A model generated the notes under the pieces. It made no database searches, had not been told where the DNA came from, and was given only the letters and a program-made list of their open reading frames with translations. A program made the position numbers and the translations under genes. Of a stretch of 47,540 nt of DNA, positions 7,610 through 15,953 are shown piece after piece. Location of the stretch: positions 1 through 47,540 of the forward strand of contig JBEKLQ010000018.1 of assembly GCA_050010115.1 (NCBI GenBank), written 5' to 3'. The stretch's first letter is position 1, and each line of letters begins with the position of its first letter. This DNA comes from JAKACA01 sp050010115. Its GTDB lineage: Bacteria; Actinomycetota; Acidimicrobiia; Acidimicrobiales; Bog-793.

Positions 7610-9390
7610 CACGGCTCACCTGCGGCGGGCGCATCGACGATCCGGCACAGGACCTGGCCTCTCTGCACTTGATCGCCGACGGAGACCGAGAGACCCTCGA
7701 CCACGCCAGCTTTCGGGGCTCGCAGCGGTTGCTCCATCTTCATCGCCTCCACCTCGACAATCGTGTCGCCTTGAGCGACGAGGTCGCTGTTGCTGGCGAC
7801 GAGCTTGGCGACTATCGCCTGCATGGGGCACGTGACAGCGTTGCCGCCCGAGCCCCCTTCTTTGCCGAGCGTCTGGCTCCCGACTCGCCGCAAGGGTGGC
7901 GGCGCAGGAGACGGATCGACGGCCCCGCCACCGAAGGATGCCGGGAGGCTCACCTCGAGCCGACGACCGTCGACCTCGACCGTGAGACGCCTGCGCTCCT
8001 CGAGGCCTGCGGCTTCAGGCGATCCGGACACCTCTGCATACGGCTTGACGGGGTTGTCGAAATCGTCCTCGATCCAGCGTGTATGCACCCGGAACGGCGC
8101 CGTCACGAAGTCGGGGTGATCCACGACGACACGATCGAACAGCAGGACCGTGGCGATCCCGACCACCTCGAATTCGGCGAGCGCTCGCCGTGCCACGGCC
8201 AGTGCAGCGTCGCGGTCGCGCCCGTAGACGATGAGCTTGCCCAACAATGAGTCGAACTCTGCCGGGAGCTCGTCGCCCTCCTGGTAGCCGCCATCCCAGC
8301 GCACGCCCGGACCGGAAGGCGGGCGCCACCTTCGGAGCTGGCCGGGGGAAGGCAAGAAGCCGCTGCCTGCGTCCTCCCCGTTCAAACGGAACTCGATGGC
8401 ATGACCGTGCAGGTCAGGGTCGTCGTAATCGAGCAACCCGCCAGCCGCCAGCCGTAGCTGCTCCCGGACCACGTCGATTCCCGTCACCATCTCGGTGACC
8501 GGGTGCTCCACTTGCAGGCGGGTGTTGACCTCGTTGAAGGAGATGGTGCCGTCCGGGGCGAGGAGGAACTCGCACGTGCCGGCGTTGCGGTAGCCGGATG
8601 CGCTCAGGATCGCCTTCGAGCCTTCGTAGACGGTGCGGATCTGCTCGTCGGTGAGGAACGGGGCTGGCGCTTCCTCGATCAGCTTCTGGCTCCGCCGTTG
8701 CAACGAGCAGTCTCGTGTCGAGAGGACCACGACCTTGCCGGCGTCGTCGGCGAGGCACTGGGTCTCGAGATGGCGTGCCCGTTCCAAGAAACGCTCCACG
8801 AAGCACTCGCCTCGGCCGAAGGCGCTCGTGGACTCGCGCACCGCTGACTCGAACGCTTCGTCGAGCTCCGCGAGGCTGCGGACGACCTTCATCCCACGTC
8901 CACCACCGCCGAAGGCCGCCTTGATCAGTACGGGCAGGCCGTACTCCTTGATGAACGCGCGTATCTCTGAGGCGTCGAGCACCGGGTGCGAGAGCCCCGC
9001 TGCGAGTGGCGCACCGACGGCGGCCGCCATCTGCCGGGCGACCGTCTTGTCGCCGAGGTCGCGGATCGCATGCGGCGGAGGCCCGATCCACGTCATGCCG
9101 GCATCGATCACGGCTTGGGCGAAGCCCGCGTTCTCCGCCAGGAAGCCATAGCCGGGATGAACCGCGTCCGCCTCGGCGCGCGCCGCCGTGGCGATCAGCT
9201 TGTCGACGGCCAGGTAGGTCTGCACAGGCGTGCGACCGTCGAGTGCGAACGCCTCGTCGGCCAGGCGCACGTGAAGCGCCTCGCGGTCCTGGTCGGCGTA
9301 CACAGCGACACTGGCCAGGCCGGAGTCCCGGCAGGCCCGTGCGACGCGGACCGCGATCTCGCCTCGATTCGCGATCAGGACCTTTAGCAC
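7609..9390 (-). CDS. accA: Biotin carboxylase / biotin carboxyl carrier (alpha) subunit
   Basis: The 593-residue alpha chain carboxylates its own biotin using ATP and bicarbonate. It begins MLKVLIANRGEIAVRVARAC, has the ATP-grasp glycine loop KAAFGGGGRGMKVV, the LSTRDCSLQRRSQKLIEEAPAP segment, and the catalytic FNEVNTRLQVEHPVTEMV block. The C-terminal carrier domain contains EAMKME with the biotinyl lysine at about residue 551. A typical linker separates the two. It is coupled to the downstream carboxyltransferase by TGATG and starts 13 bases after the CoA-transferase stop, so the four genes are probably one transcript. Confidence 0.93.
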   Translation of the reverse strand: MLKVLIANRGEIAVRVARACRDSGLASVAVYADQDREALHVRLADEAFALDGRTPVQTYLAVDKLIATAARAEADAVHPGYGFLAENAGFAQAVIDAGMTWIGPPPHAIRDLGDKTVARQMAAAVGAPLAAGLSHPVLDASEIRAFIKEYGLPVLIKAAFGGGGRGMKVVRSLAELDEAFESAVRESTSAFGRGECFVERFLERARHLETQCLADDAGKVVVLSTRDCSLQRRSQKLIEEAPAPFLTDEQIRTVYEGSKAILSASGYRNAGTCEFLLAPDGTISFNEVNTRLQVEHPVTEMVTGIDVVREQLRLAAGGLLDYDDPDLHGHAIEFRLNGEDAGSGFLPSPGQLRRWRPPSGPGVRWDGGYQEGDELPAEFDSLLGKLIVYGRDRDAALAVARRALAEFEVVGIATVLLFDRVVVDHPDFVTAPFRVHTRWIEDDFDNPVKPYAEVSGSPEAAGLEERRRLTVEVDGRRLEVSLPASFGGGAVDPSPAPPPLRRVGSQTLGKEGGSGGNAVTCPMQAIVAKLVASNSDLVAQGDTIVEVEAMKMEQPLRAPKAGVVEGLSVSVGDQVQRGQVLCRIVDAPAAGEP

Positions 9391-9402
9391 GGCCGCGCGC
9401 CC

Positions 9403-10665
9403 TCAGCCTGTGCCTGAAGCAACGTCGTTGTGCTGGTGGGTGAGGCCGAGCCTGGACGCCGCCTCCCAGAGCTCCTCACGGGCCCTGGGATCAGCTGTCT
9501 CCTCGATCAACAGTCGAGCCTGGCCTCGTTGGCTACGGCCGAAGACGTGGGCGCATCCCTGTTCTGTGACCACGACGGAGTGCTGGAAGGAGCCAGCAGG
9601 CACTTCGAGAAGGGGAACCACGGTGGAAGTCGACGACTTTTCGTGCCAAGCCGGCAGGGCGATGACGGCCTGCCCACCTGCCGAGTGGAGCGCCCCGACG
9701 ACGAAGTCGGGCTGACCGCCGAACCCGGAGTAGATGCGGCCACCGACATAGCTGGCATTGGCCTGGGCGAACAAGTCGATCTGGAGGGCGGTGTTGATCG
9801 ACAGCATCGCCGGGTTCGCCGCGATCCTCGATGGGTCGTTCGTAGTCTCGGTCCGTTGTAGGAGGAGCCGGGGGTTAGCGTCGGCCCACTGGTACAGCTC
9901 GGGCGATCCGAACAGGAACGATGCTGTGATCGGACGGCCCGGGTCGAGGGCGCCGGCGCGCTCGAGGCTGAGGACGCCGTCGCTCACCATCTCCGACCAG
10001 ACGCGAAGCCCCCCGTGTCCCTGCAGACGGCTCAGGGTCGCATCGGGGACCTGGCCGATGCCCAGCTGCAACGTGGCGCCGTCGGTGACCAGCCGAGCGA
10101 CTTGCTCACCGATCTGCGCCGTACGGTCGTCCGGCTTGCGCGGGTTCGCGCTCGGTAGCTCGTGCTCCACCTCGATGGCAAGGTCGATCATGTCGGTGTC
10201 GATCTCGCCGTCACCCAAGGTGTACGGCATATTTGGATTGAGCTGGGCGATGACGAGGGCTCCCCGTGCGCGTGCCTGTTCGATGGCGGCCGGGAGCACG
10301 TTGACCTCTATACCGAGCGAGACCTTTCCTTCTCGGGGTGTAGACGTGTGGACGAGCACGAGATCGGGCCGCCGCGTGGTCGCGAACAGGCGGGGCACGA
10401 GCGAGAGCCGCATCGGCAGATAGTCGAGCCCGAGTGAGTGGCGCATACCTGGGCCCACGAAGGGGGTCTCGTAGAGCACGTCCGGACGGTTCGGGATGGG
10501 GTGCTGCGCGTTGAGGATGAACAGCCGGTAAGTCTCGACGGTGGCGTCGAGTATCTCAAGAGCCCGGATCGGGGTGGCAAAGTTGCCCGATGCGACGACG
10601 CGCGGTGACGCCTCGGTCAGTCCTCCGAGTACGTTCACGATCTCATGCTCCGGGACGATTCGCAC
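9403..10665 (-). CDS. Acetyl-CoA hydrolase / CoA-transferase family protein
   Basis: The 420-residue protein starts at GTG 10665 (MRIVPEHEIVNVLG). Family features are the GNFATPIRALEIL nucleotide loop near the N-terminus, the GIEVNVLPAAIEQAR region, a central LQLGIGQVPDATLSRL, and the C-terminal YSGFGGQPDFVVGALHSAGGQAVIAL with the late EQGCAHVFG stretch. These fit the 4-hydroxybutyrate CoA-transferase / acetyl-CoA hydrolase family, which moves CoA between carboxylic acids through an enzyme glutamate. Its place at the head of the carboxylase operon suggests it supplies or recycles the acyl-CoA. No good Shine-Dalgarno is present; a TAGGGT hexamer seven bases upstream suggests a leaderless mRNA. 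Confidence 0.88.
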   Translation of the reverse strand: MRIVPEHEIVNVLGGLTEASPRVVASGNFATPIRALEILDATVETYRLFILNAQHPIPNRPDVLYETPFVGPGMRHSLGLDYLPMRLSLVPRLFATTRRPDLVLVHTSTPREGKVSLGIEVNVLPAAIEQARARGALVIAQLNPNMPYTLGDGEIDTDMIDLAIEVEHELPSANPRKPDDRTAQIGEQVARLVTDGATLQLGIGQVPDATLSRLQGHGGLRVWSEMVSDGVLSLERAGALDPGRPITASFLFGSPELYQWADANPRLLLQRTETTNDPSRIAANPAMLSINTALQIDLFAQANASYVGGRIYSGFGGQPDFVVGALHSAGGQAVIALPAWHEKSSTSTVVPLLEVPAGSFQHSVVVTEQGCAHVFGRSQRGQARLLIEETADPRAREELWEAASRLGLTHQHNDVASGTG

Positions 10666-10672
10666 GACTGAG

Positions 10673-10678
10673 ACCCTA
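10673..10678 (-). promoter_or_regulatory. Predicted -10 element for a leaderless transcript
   Basis: TAGGGT reads on the minus strand and ends seven bases before the GTG at 10665. This is the spacing expected if transcription starts at the first base of the start codon. No Shine-Dalgarno is present. Confidence 0.45.
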
Positions 10679-10815
10679 GGCCACCCGCTCCGGCGCCGAC
10701 ATGGGTCTTTCGGCACGTTTTGTCGCCGCGTCTGGCAGTATCCGAGGTGCCGCACCTGTCGTCGAAGGGGCGGCCACCTAGCGGCTCTGCGGGCCGCGCG
10801 CGAGATCGGAGCTGT

Positions 10816-11100
10816 ATGACGACGCGGTTCACGACGACGGTCGCACCGGTGCGGGACAACAGCGACACCATCCGCCGGCACCTCGAGGATGCCGATTTCC
10901 CTGCGCTGCTTCCCGCCCTCGCCTACGCGACCGGCGATCTCACGCTGCTCCGGCCCGATCTCCGCCCCGATCTCCGGCCCGATCTCCGGCCCGATCTGCT
11001 GCCCGATCTGCTGCCCGATCCGTTGTTCCTCGGGCTCCCGCAGGGCGGCCTCGACGAAGACCAGCAACGCTCAGCGCACATCGACGGCACCCGCCGGTGA
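10816..11100 (+). pseudogene. N-terminal fragment of a HAPMO-type flavin monooxygenase, with expanded repeat
   Basis: The 94-residue ORF (ATG 10816, GGAG site) starts with a Thr-rich tail and then SDTIRRHLEDADFPALLPAL followed by AYATGDLTLLRPDLRPD. This resembles the N-terminal helical domain that precedes the FAD fold in 4-hydroxyacetophenone-type Baeyer-Villiger monooxygenases. GGLDEDQQ near the end matches the GGLTPEQQ segment of that domain. The protein stops where the flavin-binding domains should begin, so it is a remnant or a stand-alone domain. Its middle is six copies of a 12-base repeat coding (R/L)PDL. The stop overlaps the GTG of the methyltransferase. Confidence 0.55.
10951..11022 (+). 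repeat. Six-copy 12-base tandem repeat coding RPDL/LPDL
   Basis: Units are CGGCCCGATCTC-like at 10951, 10963, 10975, 10987, 10999 and 11011. They preserve the reading frame and give RPDL three times, then drift to LPDL. The relatives I know of have only one or two RPD motifs, so this looks like slippage expansion. Confidence 0.85.
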
Positions 11101-11981
11101 GGAACCGGAACGACGCTGACGCCGGGGGATCAGGAGGCGAGCAGTGGGATCGTGAGAGTGCGTCGGAGATGGCGATGCCCATTGCTGCGCGTGAGGCTTC
11201 GGCGCGGTGGGCTCGCGAGTTGGGATCCTGGGCCATCCCCGACGGGGTGCTGCGGACGGCGCCGGAGTGTCCGTGGGGGTTCGTACCCGCTCTGTTCACC
11301 CGGTCCGCGGAGAGGGCGGTGGCAGACGCGACGCCCACCCCCTCGCGTCGGCAGGCTGCGGCGGCCATCCCTGCCGGCGGCTCGGTGCTCGATGTGGGAG
11401 TGGGCGGAGGCGCCGCCAGCCTCCCACTCGCGCCCCCGGCCGGGCAGATCGTCGGCGTCGACGAGAGCCAGGCGATGCTGGATGCGTTCGCCGCGGGCGC
11501 CGACCGGCGTGGCGTGCGGCACGCGCAGATCCTTGGCCGATGGCCCGACGTGGCTCGAGACGCTCCGCAGGCGGACGTGGTGGTGTGCCACCACGTGATC
11601 TACAACGTGCCTGACCTCGCCTCCTTTGCGGCAGCCCTCGATGCCCACGCCGCCCGACGGGTGGTGATCGAGCTGACCGACCAACACCCCCAGAGCGACC
11701 TCAACCCGCTGTGGCGCGCCATCCATGGCATCGATCGCCCGACACAGCCCACCGCAGCCGACGCTGCCGAGCTCATCGCGGCCTTGGGCTACGACGTCCA
11801 GGTTGAGCGGTTCGAACGGCCGTCACTGTGGTATGACGCTCCCCGAGACGAGCAAGTGGCGTTCGCTCGCCGCCGGCTCTGCGTGGGCCAAGAGCACGAC
11901 GCCGAGATCGAGGCCTACATCGGCGCCACCGCAGCCGTGCTTCGCCAGCTGGTGACCCTCTGGTGGGACCGCCACCTTTGA
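11097..11981 (+). CDS. Class I SAM-dependent methyltransferase
   Basis: The SAM-binding fold is clear: motif I VLDVGVGGGAASLPLAPP, an acidic strand-2 end VGVDESQAMLDAF, and DVVVCHHVIYNVPDL as motif IV. The long GTG start at 11097 overlaps the previous stop by four bases and gives 294 residues. The ATG at 11169 would remove 24 polar residues and lacks a good ribosome site, so the start is uncertain. The N-terminal part (WARELGSWAIPDGVL) is often seen in small-molecule methyltransferases. The substrate is unknown. It lies just upstream of the diiron/ferredoxin genes but is separated from them by a promoter-like region. Confidence 0.8.
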   Translation: MRNRNDADAGGSGGEQWDRESASEMAMPIAAREASARWARELGSWAIPDGVLRTAPECPWGFVPALFTRSAERAVADATPTPSRRQAAAAIPAGGSVLDVGVGGGAASLPLAPPAGQIVGVDESQAMLDAFAAGADRRGVRHAQILGRWPDVARDAPQADVVVCHHVIYNVPDLASFAAALDAHAARRVVIELTDQHPQSDLNPLWRAIHGIDRPTQPTAADAAELIAALGYDVQVERFERPSLWYDAPRDEQVAFARRRLCVGQEHDAEIEAYIGATAAVLRQLVTLWWDRHL

Positions 11982-12020
11982 GTCGGCCGATGGATGCCTG
12001 CGGACCGATCGGGCCGATTG

Positions 12021-12054
12021 TTGCCTAGACACGGTCGTTGTCTCGCCCTATGCT
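12021..12054 (+). promoter_or_regulatory. Candidate promoter for the diiron operon
   Basis: TATGCT at 12049-12054 is a good -10 hexamer in the intergenic region. A TTGCCT at 12021 is too far (22 bases) to be an ideal -35. An AGACA-N7-TGTCT pair spans 12027-12043. Transcription would start near 12061. Confidence 0.35.
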
Positions 12055-12060
12055 CACCTG

Positions 12061-12087
12061 TGAGACATGGCGACGTCACGTGTCTCA
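12061..12087. promoter_or_regulatory. Inverted repeat TGAGACA-N13-TGTCTCA (candidate operator)
   Basis: Perfect seven-base arms at 12061-12067 and 12081-12087 flank a 13-base spacer. The site sits just after the -10 hexamer, at the expected start of transcription, and repeats the AGACA/TGTCT half-site present in the promoter. The arrangement suits a dimeric repressor. Confidence 0.4.
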
Positions 12088-12120
12088 TTGACTCTAAACG
12101 GGGAGGCAGGGGGCTGCACA

Positions 12121-13209
12121 GTGGCGATTGGCCTGGACCTGGACTACCTGAAACGATCGGCCAGAGGTGAGTTCGACCTCGGCTGGCTCCGCAGCACCAC
12201 CTCGGAATGGGGAGTGCGGGCCAAGCCCAGCAAGACGGGGCTGACCATGCGGGACATCTCGATCGGGAGCTATGGCGAGGTCCCGGATCATGCCCCTCGG
12301 CGCACGATGGCGCCACGAGGTTCCGATGTTGACCCTGACGTCCCCGACCTCGGGTACACGATCAACGACAAGGCCGAGGTCTGGTCCGACAACGTGCTCG
12401 ATCTGTACGAGGAGGCAGTGAGCCGGCAGTGGAGCGCCACCCGAGACATCCCCTGGAGCGAGCTGCCTGAGCTCGACCCGGATCTCGAGCACGCGATGTG
12501 CCAGCTCGCGACTGTGCTGTCCGAGGTGGAGATGGTTGCTGCAGACTTCCCCGCCAAGTGGCTCTGGAGAATCAACCACGACTTCGTCGAGGTGAAGATG
12601 TTCCTCTGCACCCAGGTGATGGACGAGGCGCGCCACACCGAGGTGTTCCGTAAGCGGGCGCTCGCGAACGGCGGAGGCCTTGGGCGAGCATCGGCGGTGG
12701 TGGAGCGTTTCCTCCAGCTCATCTTGGACGCGGAAAGCTACGACGAGGGCTCTGCACTCATGCACCTGCTCGGCGAGGGGATCGTGCTGTCGCTCTTCCG
12801 GGCGGGGGAGTTCATCTCGCCTTCACCGGTCGAGAAACAGATCTTCCGGCTCTGCATGCAAGACGAAGCGAGGCATGTCGCCTATGGGACGATGCACCTC
12901 CGCTACCGGCTGGAGCGGGACCCGTCGATGGCCGAGGACTTCCACGCCTATCTCGACAAAGGCGAGGAGATCATCGCCATGATCTTCGCCACGCCCGAGA
13001 TCGCGGAGCCGACGGCGATACTAGCTGCAGGCGGGCTCGAGCAGGCCGCCGAGCTGGGCACAGCAGCGGGTGAGGTGATGCGACACCAGATCATCGGCGA
13101 GTACCTGAAGCGGTGCCAGCACGCCGGCCTCGATCGCCGTGGCCGGCTCCACCTACCGGAGGTGCTGATCCAGGGCGTCCCCGGCGCCATGGCCGAGGCG
13201 GTGGCGTGA
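12121..13209 (+). CDS. Ferritin-like diiron protein, probable oxygenase
   Basis: The GTG at 12121 (362 residues) has a GGAGGCAGGGGG purine tract just upstream and was preferred. The in-frame ATG at 12067 would translate that tract and add 18 residues. Four helices supply a plausible diiron site: SEVEM, then QVMDEARHTEVFRKR, then LLGEGIVLSLF, then MQDEARHVAYGTMHL. This gives the E, ExxH, E, ExxH pattern of ribonucleotide-reductase R2-like and AurF-like oxygenases. A conserved-looking N-terminal block (FDLGWLRSTTSEWGVRAKPSK) precedes the helical domain. It is coupled by TGATG to an SCP2-like gene and followed by a ferredoxin gene that could supply electrons. The substrate is unknown. Confidence 0.75.
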   Translation: MAIGLDLDYLKRSARGEFDLGWLRSTTSEWGVRAKPSKTGLTMRDISIGSYGEVPDHAPRRTMAPRGSDVDPDVPDLGYTINDKAEVWSDNVLDLYEEAVSRQWSATRDIPWSELPELDPDLEHAMCQLATVLSEVEMVAADFPAKWLWRINHDFVEVKMFLCTQVMDEARHTEVFRKRALANGGGLGRASAVVERFLQLILDAESYDEGSALMHLLGEGIVLSLFRAGEFISPSPVEKQIFRLCMQDEARHVAYGTMHLRYRLERDPSMAEDFHAYLDKGEEIIAMIFATPEIAEPTAILAAGGLEQAAELGTAAGEVMRHQIIGEYLKRCQHAGLDRRGRLHLPEVLIQGVPGAMAEAVA

Positions 13210-13664
13210 TGGCCCCCATAGAGGCCACGTTCCCCTCCGACCGCTGGTTCTCCGAGCTCGTGGTCCGGGCGAACGCCGACCGCCCCGCGATGGAGCGGCT
13301 CGGGATCGCAGAGCTTCGTTTCGCAGCGGAGATCGTCGACGACGATGGATGCGCTCAGCTGTTCGGGATCGTGCTCGACGGCTACGACATCGAGTCCCTG
13401 GGCGAAGTGGCCGATGCGGACTTCGTTCCCGAGGTGGTGGTGAGCGGGCCCATCGACGCCTGGCGGGAGATGGTCGCGTCGATCGAGGCAAACGGCAGGG
13501 CTGATTCCGCTCACACCTTGAACAGCCTCACGATCGCAGGAGTGCCGTTCGTGGTGCGCGCCAACGACGCGATGGGCCACGACAAGTTCTTCCGCTACAT
13601 GGGGACGTTGCAGGCCATCTTCGACGCGGCGGGCACCCCTGCCGTGGTTGCCACGGCTCGGTAG
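13209..13664 (+). CDS. SCP2-like small protein
   Basis: The 151-residue protein starts at ATG 13209, one base inside the stop of the diiron gene. It has the length and pattern of a sterol-carrier-protein-2-like fold: RLGIAELRFAAEIVDDDG, then VVVSGPIDAWREMVASIE, then AHTLNSLTIAGVPFVVRAND, ending DKFFRYMGTLQAIFD. SCP2-like domains bind hydrophobic ligands, so it may present a lipid or aromatic substrate to the neighbouring diiron protein. Sequence identity to classic SCP2 is low and the assignment rests on overall pattern and context. Five bases separate it from the ferredoxin gene. Confidence 0.6.
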   Translation: MAPIEATFPSDRWFSELVVRANADRPAMERLGIAELRFAAEIVDDDGCAQLFGIVLDGYDIESLGEVADADFVPEVVVSGPIDAWREMVASIEANGRADSAHTLNSLTIAGVPFVVRANDAMGHDKFFRYMGTLQAIFDAAGTPAVVATAR

Positions 13665-13669
13665 CGGCC

Positions 13670-14086
13670 GTGGCTCTTCACGTCGACGAGGACGAGTGCC
13701 TCGGTTGCGGAGCGTGTGAGTCTGCGTGCCCGACGGGCGCTATCATTCAGACGCCGGGCTTCCCGGTCGCGTACGTGGTCGATCCGTTGCTGTGCAACGA
13801 CTGCGACCGCTGCCTTCAGATCTGCCCGGTCTGCGGGCTCGTCGCCGACGGGGCTTGGGCCGTTTGCCGAGGGCGAGGGTGTCCGTTGTCGTCCAAGCGG
13901 TACGCCGGCTGGGAGTGCAGCGAGGGCCAGGAGCGGTGCGACCGTTGCGGAGCGATGCTGTGGCGTCCGCCCGGAGGCGCGTGGGTCTGCAGCGTCTGCC
14001 GTGAGGCGGCGGCTGGGGACGGCCACAGGGCCAGCTGCCCCAAGATCCGCCGCGCCGCCCGCTTGGTGGCCGCCGCCTCAACCTAA
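13670..14086 (+). CDS. Two-cluster ferredoxin fused to a zinc-ribbon/rubredoxin-like tail
   Basis: The 138-residue protein starts at GTG 13670. The N-terminal half holds two Fe-S binding motifs, CLGCGACESACP and CNDCDRCLQICP, the pattern of an 8Fe ferredoxin. The C-terminal half adds CRGRGC, CDRCGAMLWRPP and WVCSVC, a CxxC...CxxC ribbon that could bind zinc or, as in rubredoxin, iron. It ends with a basic tail. As the last gene of the diiron cassette it is the likely electron donor to the ferritin-like protein. The fused ribbon is unusual and could be a docking or second redox module. Confidence 0.75.
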   Translation: MALHVDEDECLGCGACESACPTGAIIQTPGFPVAYVVDPLLCNDCDRCLQICPVCGLVADGAWAVCRGRGCPLSSKRYAGWECSEGQERCDRCGAMLWRPPGGAWVCSVCREAAAGDGHRASCPKIRRAARLVAAAST

Positions 14087-14234
14087 CGGCTGGCCGCGTC
14101 GGCAGAGCCTGTGGGAGCCAAGACCGCCGGGCCGAGCAGGTGAGCGGGAAGCAACCTCGAAGGGACTTTGTCCCCTGGTCGAGCGAACGGCGCGGGGCGC
14201 ATGCTCATGACAGGCCAGTGAACGAGGCGGTGCA

Positions 14235-15953
14235 ATGGCAGAGGTGCACAGCGCGAGGGGATCCGTCCGGAGCCCATGGCTCGTACTTCCCGTGCTGTGC
14301 GTCAGCTTGCTCATCGTGAGCCTCGACAACACGATCCTCAACGTGGCGCTCCCGGTGATGGCGCGCGTGATGCACGCGTCGTCGAGCCAACTGCAATGGA
14401 TCGTGGACGCCTACGCCATCGTGTTTGCCGGGCTTCTGCTCGCCATCGGCAGCCTGGGTGACCGTGTCGGTCGGAAGTGGATCTTCATGCTCGGGCTCGC
14501 CTTCTTCGCAGTGGGATCGGCGGCGTCTGCCTTCTCCGGTACGCCAGACCGCCTCATCGCCGCTCGGGCGTTCATGGGTATCGGCGCAGCGGCGATCATG
14601 CCCTCCACGCTGTCGATCCTCACCAACGTGTTCACGAGGCCGGACGACCGGGCACGGGCGATCGGGCTCTGGTCGGGCACGACCGGGCTTGGCGTCGCCA
14701 TCGGGCCGGTGGCCGGTGGCTGGCTGCTTGCCCATTACTGGTGGGGATCGGTGTTCCTGATCAACGTGCCGATCGCCCTGGCCGGGCTCCTCGCCGTCGC
14801 GTGGCTGGTGCCCAACTCGAAGAACCCCGCCAGCAAGCGGCCCGATCCGGTCGGCGCCGGACTCTCGGTCGTGGGTATGGGTCTGCTGCTCTGGGGGATC
14901 ATCGAGGCCCCCAACCGGACGTGGACCTCGCCACTCGTGCTCGGCGCCCTGGCAGCCGCGGCGCTGGTGCTGTTCGCGTTCGTCGTGTGGGAGCGGCGCT
15001 CAACTCATCCGATGCTGGAGATGTCGTTCTTCTCGTCCCGGCGGTTCTCGGCCGCGATAGGAGCGATGGGTCTGGTGATCTTCGCCTTGATGGGCGGGCT
15101 GTTCCTACTGACTCAGTATCTGCAGTTCTCTCTTGGTTACAGCGCGTTCGCTACGGGCATGCGGATCGCGCCCATCGCGGCCGTAGTGCTCGTGGCCGCT
15201 CCTCTCTCGATCGTCCTCGTACGTATCGTCGGTACCAAGCCCGTGGTCTTCACCGGCATGAGCTTGATCGCCGTCGGCCTCGGGTTGCTGTCCCGGTTGA
15301 CCGTCCATGGCACGTATCTTGAAGCGCTGCCCGCGTTCTTCCTGATGGGTATCGGCACCGGCCTCGCTTTTGCACCATGCACGGAGTCAGTGATGGGATC
15401 GCTGCCCCTCGAGCTGGCCGGCGTCGGCTCGGCGACGAACGGGGCGGCGCTCCAGACCGGGGGAGCGCTCGGCGTCGGTGTCCTCGGGAGCCTTCTCAAC
15501 ACCCGTTATCAGGACCGGCTGACGCCGGTGCTGAGCCACTATCCGGTGCCGAGATCGATCCTCCACCTGATCACCGGCTCACTCGGCGGTGCCCTGACAG
15601 TGGCTCACCAGGTGGGCGGTGGCCTTGGTGCTGGTCTCGCCGGGTTGGCGCGGCAGTCGTTCATCAGCGGCTTCGATCTTGCCGTCACCGTCGGGGCGAT
15701 CGTCGTGGGAGCCGCGGCACTCGTCGTTCTGGTGGTCCTGCCGAACCGCGCCCCTCCGAGTCGACTCGCGGCGCTTCCGACGGGAGACGGGGAAGCGACG
15801 GACGATGGCCTTCCGGCGGGCGATGTGGGTGGCGATGGGAAGGGCACCCGAGTGCCTGAAGCCCACTTCGTGGACTCGGGACGTTCGGCCCTACCTGCGC
15901 TCCAGGGTGCCGCTCACACTGGCATCGAGAGCCGCCGGAAGGAGGACCGATGA
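14235..15953 (+). CDS. MFS drug exporter, DHA2 (EmrB/QacA) type
   Basis: This 572-residue protein has about fourteen hydrophobic segments. SLDNTILNVALPVMARVM and WIVDAYAIVFAGLLLAIGSL are the first helices of DHA2 exporters. The GDRVGRK loop is the MFS motif A, and GIGAAAIMPSTLSILTNVF with GVAIGPVAGGWLL is motif C, which marks drug/H+ antiporters. The ATG at 14235 has a GAGGCGG site. The last 60 residues are hydrophilic and lie outside the membrane; this tail DNA also carries a DosR-like palindrome. The stop overlaps the next start (ATGA). The substrate is unknown. Confidence 0.9.
   Translation: MAEVHSARGSVRSPWLVLPVLCVSLLIVSLDNTILNVALPVMARVMHASSSQLQWIVDAYAIVFAGLLLAIGSLGDRVGRKWIFMLGLAFFAVGSAASAFSGTPDRLIAARAFMGIGAAAIMPSTLSILTNVFTRPDDRARAIGLWSGTTGLGVAIGPVAGGWLLAHYWWGSVFLINVPIALAGLLAVAWLVPNSKNPASKRPDPVGAGLSVVGMGLLLWGIIEAPNRTWTSPLVLGALAAAALVLFAFVVWERRSTHPMLEMSFFSSRRFSAAIGAMGLVIFALMGGLFLLTQYLQFSLGYSAFATGMRIAPIAAVVLVAAPLSIVLVRIVGTKPVVFTGMSLIAVGLGLLSRLTVHGTYLEALPAFFLMGIGTGLAFAPCTESVMGSLPLELAGVGSATNGAALQTGGALGVGVLGSLLNTRYQDRLTPVLSHYPVPRSILHLITGSLGGALTVAHQVGGGLGAGLAGLARQSFISGFDLAVTVGAIVVGAAALVVLVVLPNRAPPSRLAALPTGDGEATDDGLPAGDVGGDGKGTRVPEAHFVDSGRSALPALQGAAHTGIESRRKEDR
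15878..15891. promoter_or_regulatory. DosR-like box inside the exporter 3' end
   Basis: GGGACGTTCGGCCC (continuing TA) is identical to the core at 339-354. It lies 59 bases before the ATG of the zinc-ribbon gene at 15950, a normal activator distance, although within the exporter's coding tail. Confidence 0.35.

Noticed and set aside
12067..12120. ATG at 12067 as the start of the diiron gene
   Set aside because: It would translate the purine-rich ribosome site itself; GTG 12121 fits that site better, though the longer form is not excluded.
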